From: Sinorhizobium sp. B11
GTDB lineage: Bacteria > Pseudomonadota > Alphaproteobacteria > Rhizobiales > Rhizobiaceae
DNA length: 64,000 nt
Direction: 5' to 3'
Assembly: GCA_039725955.1 (NCBI GenBank)
Contig: CP091034.1
Span: 124,001 to 188,000 of the forward strand
Part shown: positions 62,504 to 64,000 of the stretch, piece after piece
How positions within the stretch are numbered: position 1 is the stretch's first letter
How the letters are laid out: every line of letters begins with the position of its first letter
The notes under the pieces: generated by a model
Databases searched by the model: none
Told to the model about the DNA's origin: nothing
The model's input: the letters and a program-made list of their open reading frames with translations, nothing else
Position numbers and translations under genes: made by a program

Positions 62504-63388
62504 TCAACCCATGCGTTCGGAGGCGTAGCTTCCGGGACTCGCCGGGAAGACGATCGTGCGGTTGCCGTTGAGGAAGACGCGGCGGTGGATATGCGCATGG
62601 ATGGCGCGCGCCAGTACCTGGCTTTCGACATCACGGCCGATCGAGACATAGTCTTCGGCGCTTTGTGCATGGGTAATGCGGGCCGTGTCCTGCTCGATGA
62701 TCGGGCCTTCGTCGAGATCGGCCGTCACGTAATGCGCCGTGGCACCGATCAGCTTTACGCCGCGCTCATAGGCCTGCTTGTAGGGGTTGGCGCCCTTGAA
62801 GCTCGGCAAGAAGGAGTGGTGGATGTTGATGATGCGGCCTGACATCTTCTTGCACATGGCATCGGAGAGAACCTGCATGTAGCGAGCAAGCACGATGAGT
62901 TCGGTGCCCGTCTGCTCGACGATGTCGAGGATCTGGGCTTCGGCCTGCGGCTTGTTTTCCTTCGTCACCTTGATGTGGTGGAAGGGAATGTCGTGGTTGA
63001 CCACAACCTTCTGGTATTCGAAATGGTTGGAGACGACGCCGACGATATCGATCGGCAGCGCGCCGATCTTCCAGCGGTAGAGCAGGTCGTTGAGACAGTG
63101 GCCGAAGCGGGAGACCATCAGAAGCACCTTCAGGCGCTCGCTCCCGTCATGTACTTGCGCGTCCATGCCGAACTTCTCGTAGATCGGTTTGAAGCCTTCG
63201 CGGATCTCGGCAAGCGACACACCCTCTTCCGAAATGAAGCTGACGCGCATGAAGAACTTGCCGGTATCGAGGTCGTCGAACTGCGAACTATCGATGATGT
63301 TGCAACCCTTTTCGGCGAGGTAGGTCGAAATCGCCGCCACGACGCCGCGCGTCGACTTGCAGGTTACCGTCAATACATAGTCCGTCAT
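62504..63388 (-). CDS. purU: Formyltetrahydrofolate deformylase
   Basis: Hydrolyses 10-formyl-THF to formate and THF, balancing one-carbon units. The protein has 294 residues. The N-terminal ACT domain (MTDYVLTVTCKSTRGVVAAISTYLAEKGCNIIDSSQF) precedes the formyltransferase-fold catalytic domain with IINIHHSFLPSFKGANPYKQAYERGVKLIGATAHYVTADLDEGPIIEQD, holding the Asn/His/Asp active-site residues. The ATG at 63388 follows GAGGGAAGAGGAC. It lies upstream of the fusion gene on the same strand, 111 bases away. Confidence 0.95.
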   Translation of the reverse strand: MTDYVLTVTCKSTRGVVAAISTYLAEKGCNIIDSSQFDDLDTGKFFMRVSFISEEGVSLAEIREGFKPIYEKFGMDAQVHDGSERLKVLLMVSRFGHCLNDLLYRWKIGALPIDIVGVVSNHFEYQKVVVNHDIPFHHIKVTKENKPQAEAQILDIVEQTGTELIVLARYMQVLSDAMCKKMSGRIINIHHSFLPSFKGANPYKQAYERGVKLIGATAHYVTADLDEGPIIEQDTARITHAQSAEDYVSIGRDVESQVLARAIHAHIHRRVFLNGNRTIVFPASPGSYASERMG

Positions 63389-63601
63389 GTCCTCTTCCCT
63401 CTCTCCAGCCGCCGGCCGTGCTTAGATCAAAGCCGCAGCCTCGAACAGGCCGGCAAGCTTTCATTTCTGCAATAAATTGCAAGCCGAACCTTCATGCCTG
63501 TGGCATTTGCTTTCATGACCGCAAGCTTATGACACGCCACGCAGAACTCCGTTCTGCCTGCGCCGTTCGAAATCCCGTCCTCGCCTTCTGATATTTTGAG
63601 G

Positions 63602-64000
63602 TCAGGTGGCTGGCCGGCTGGCGATCCGGACTTTTCTGCGTGGGGTGATGATTTCGTGAATGATCGCTCCCACGATGGAAGAGAGCACGAGGCATAGGAT
63701 CACGAAGATGACAGGCTGCTGAAGCACGCCGATCGGGAAATGATTGGCGATGATCCGGAGAAACGCCAGTGTGAAGGCATGCGTGATGTAGATCTCGTAG
63801 GAGGCGTCGCCGAGATAGTTGAGCCAGCGGACAAAGGGAAGTTTCGAAAAATCGATCGAAACAGCGCTATAGACGATGAAGACTGCCGGTATGCCCCATG
63901 CATAATAACGATCCTCGGGCCGCACCAGATCCTCGTTGATGAAGAGGAAGGCGAAGCCGACGGCAAGCAAAACCCAGGCCCAGTGCTGCGGCAGCAGCAG
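63602..64000 (-). CDS. Acyltransferase-3 family membrane protein (partial, C-terminal part)
   Basis: The last 132 residues of a polytopic membrane protein, cut by the right edge. Several hydrophobic helices are visible, with the acyltransferase-3 (OafA/NodX-like) C-terminal signature LPFVRWLNYLGDASYEIYITHAFTLAFL and a final helix before a basic tail RRKVRIASRPAT. Such enzymes acetylate surface polysaccharides or other cell-envelope molecules. The N-terminal catalytic histidine region is not in the window. Confidence 0.82.
   Translation of the reverse strand: MLLPQHWAWVLLAVGFAFLFINEDLVRPEDRYYAWGIPAVFIVYSAVSIDFSKLPFVRWLNYLGDASYEIYITHAFTLAFLRIIANHFPIGVLQQPVIFVILCLVLSSIVGAIIHEIITPRRKVRIASRPAT

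Noticed and set aside
1..64000. CRISPR array, prophage, IS element or plasmid replication genes
   Set aside because: No regularly spaced repeats, transposase, integrase, phage structural or rep genes were seen on either strand.

Overview
The window looks like a stretch of chromosome from a GC-rich alphaproteobacterium of the order Hyphomicrobiales, most likely Rhizobium or a close relative. The grounds are the high GC content, the C-P lyase order phnF / phnG-H-I-J, the Caulobacter/rhizobial type tad-cpa pilus locus, the yejABEF peptide importer, and two copies of a palindromic intergenic sequence of a kind that I recall from rhizobial genomes. Nothing in it looks like a prophage, IS element, CRISPR array, plasmid replication region or genomic island. 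It reads as ordinary core chromosome with dense, well-formed operons. The genus assignment is inference.

Layout, left half. 1-3600: C-P lyase genes phnJ (cut by the left edge), phnI, phnH, phnG on the minus strand, with the divergent GntR-type regulator phnF and a clean palindrome between phnG and phnF. 3600-8500: a minus-strand run mgsA, glk, ABC exporter, dapB, gpmA that joins upper and lower glycolysis, the methylglyoxal bypass and lysine/DAP synthesis. 8566-11015: murein endopeptidase mepA, an isochorismatase-like hydrolase and a divergent TetR regulator with paired palindromes at its start. 11128-17957: yejA-B-E-F oligopeptide importer followed by a D-2-hydroxyacid dehydrogenase. 18100-24000: pncB, a DUF72 protein, an SRAP (HMCES/YedK) protein that protects abasic sites, tRNA-Ser(GGA) and several small unknown proteins.

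Middle. 24225-35805 is a nucleoside uptake and salvage island. It holds a BMP-type binding protein, a double ATPase and two permeases, then cdd, purine nucleoside phosphorylase, deoC and deoA on the plus strand. On the minus strand are upp, add and deoB, with an aspartic protease gene lying between the two halves. Together these genes import nucleosides, deaminate them, split off the base, and feed (deoxy)ribose phosphate into central metabolism. A strong terminator-like hairpin separates the binding protein gene from the rest of the importer. 36007-48773 is a complete tad/cpa Flp-pilus locus: two TadE-like pseudopilins, a stand-alone copy of the CpaC N-terminal domain, two tandem Flp pilins, cpaA-F, tadB, tadC and tadD. 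A LysE-family exporter gene sits between tadC and tadD.

Right half. 48915-51681: an M17 aminopeptidase, a MarR regulator and an SH3/NlpC-P60 peptidase, a plausible muropeptide-processing group. 51690-58610: a minus-strand cluster of a P1-family peptidase, a LysR regulator, a peptide/amide ABC importer (binding protein and two permeases but no ATPase gene) and an amidase. 58748-63388: a small unknown protein, a 975-residue protein that fuses an APH-type kinase, an M23/lipoyl-like domain and a class III aminotransferase, and purU. The right edge cuts an acyltransferase-3 membrane protein. The fusion protein is the most interesting single gene: its two ends resemble a kinase and a PLP phospho-lyase that would catalyse consecutive steps.
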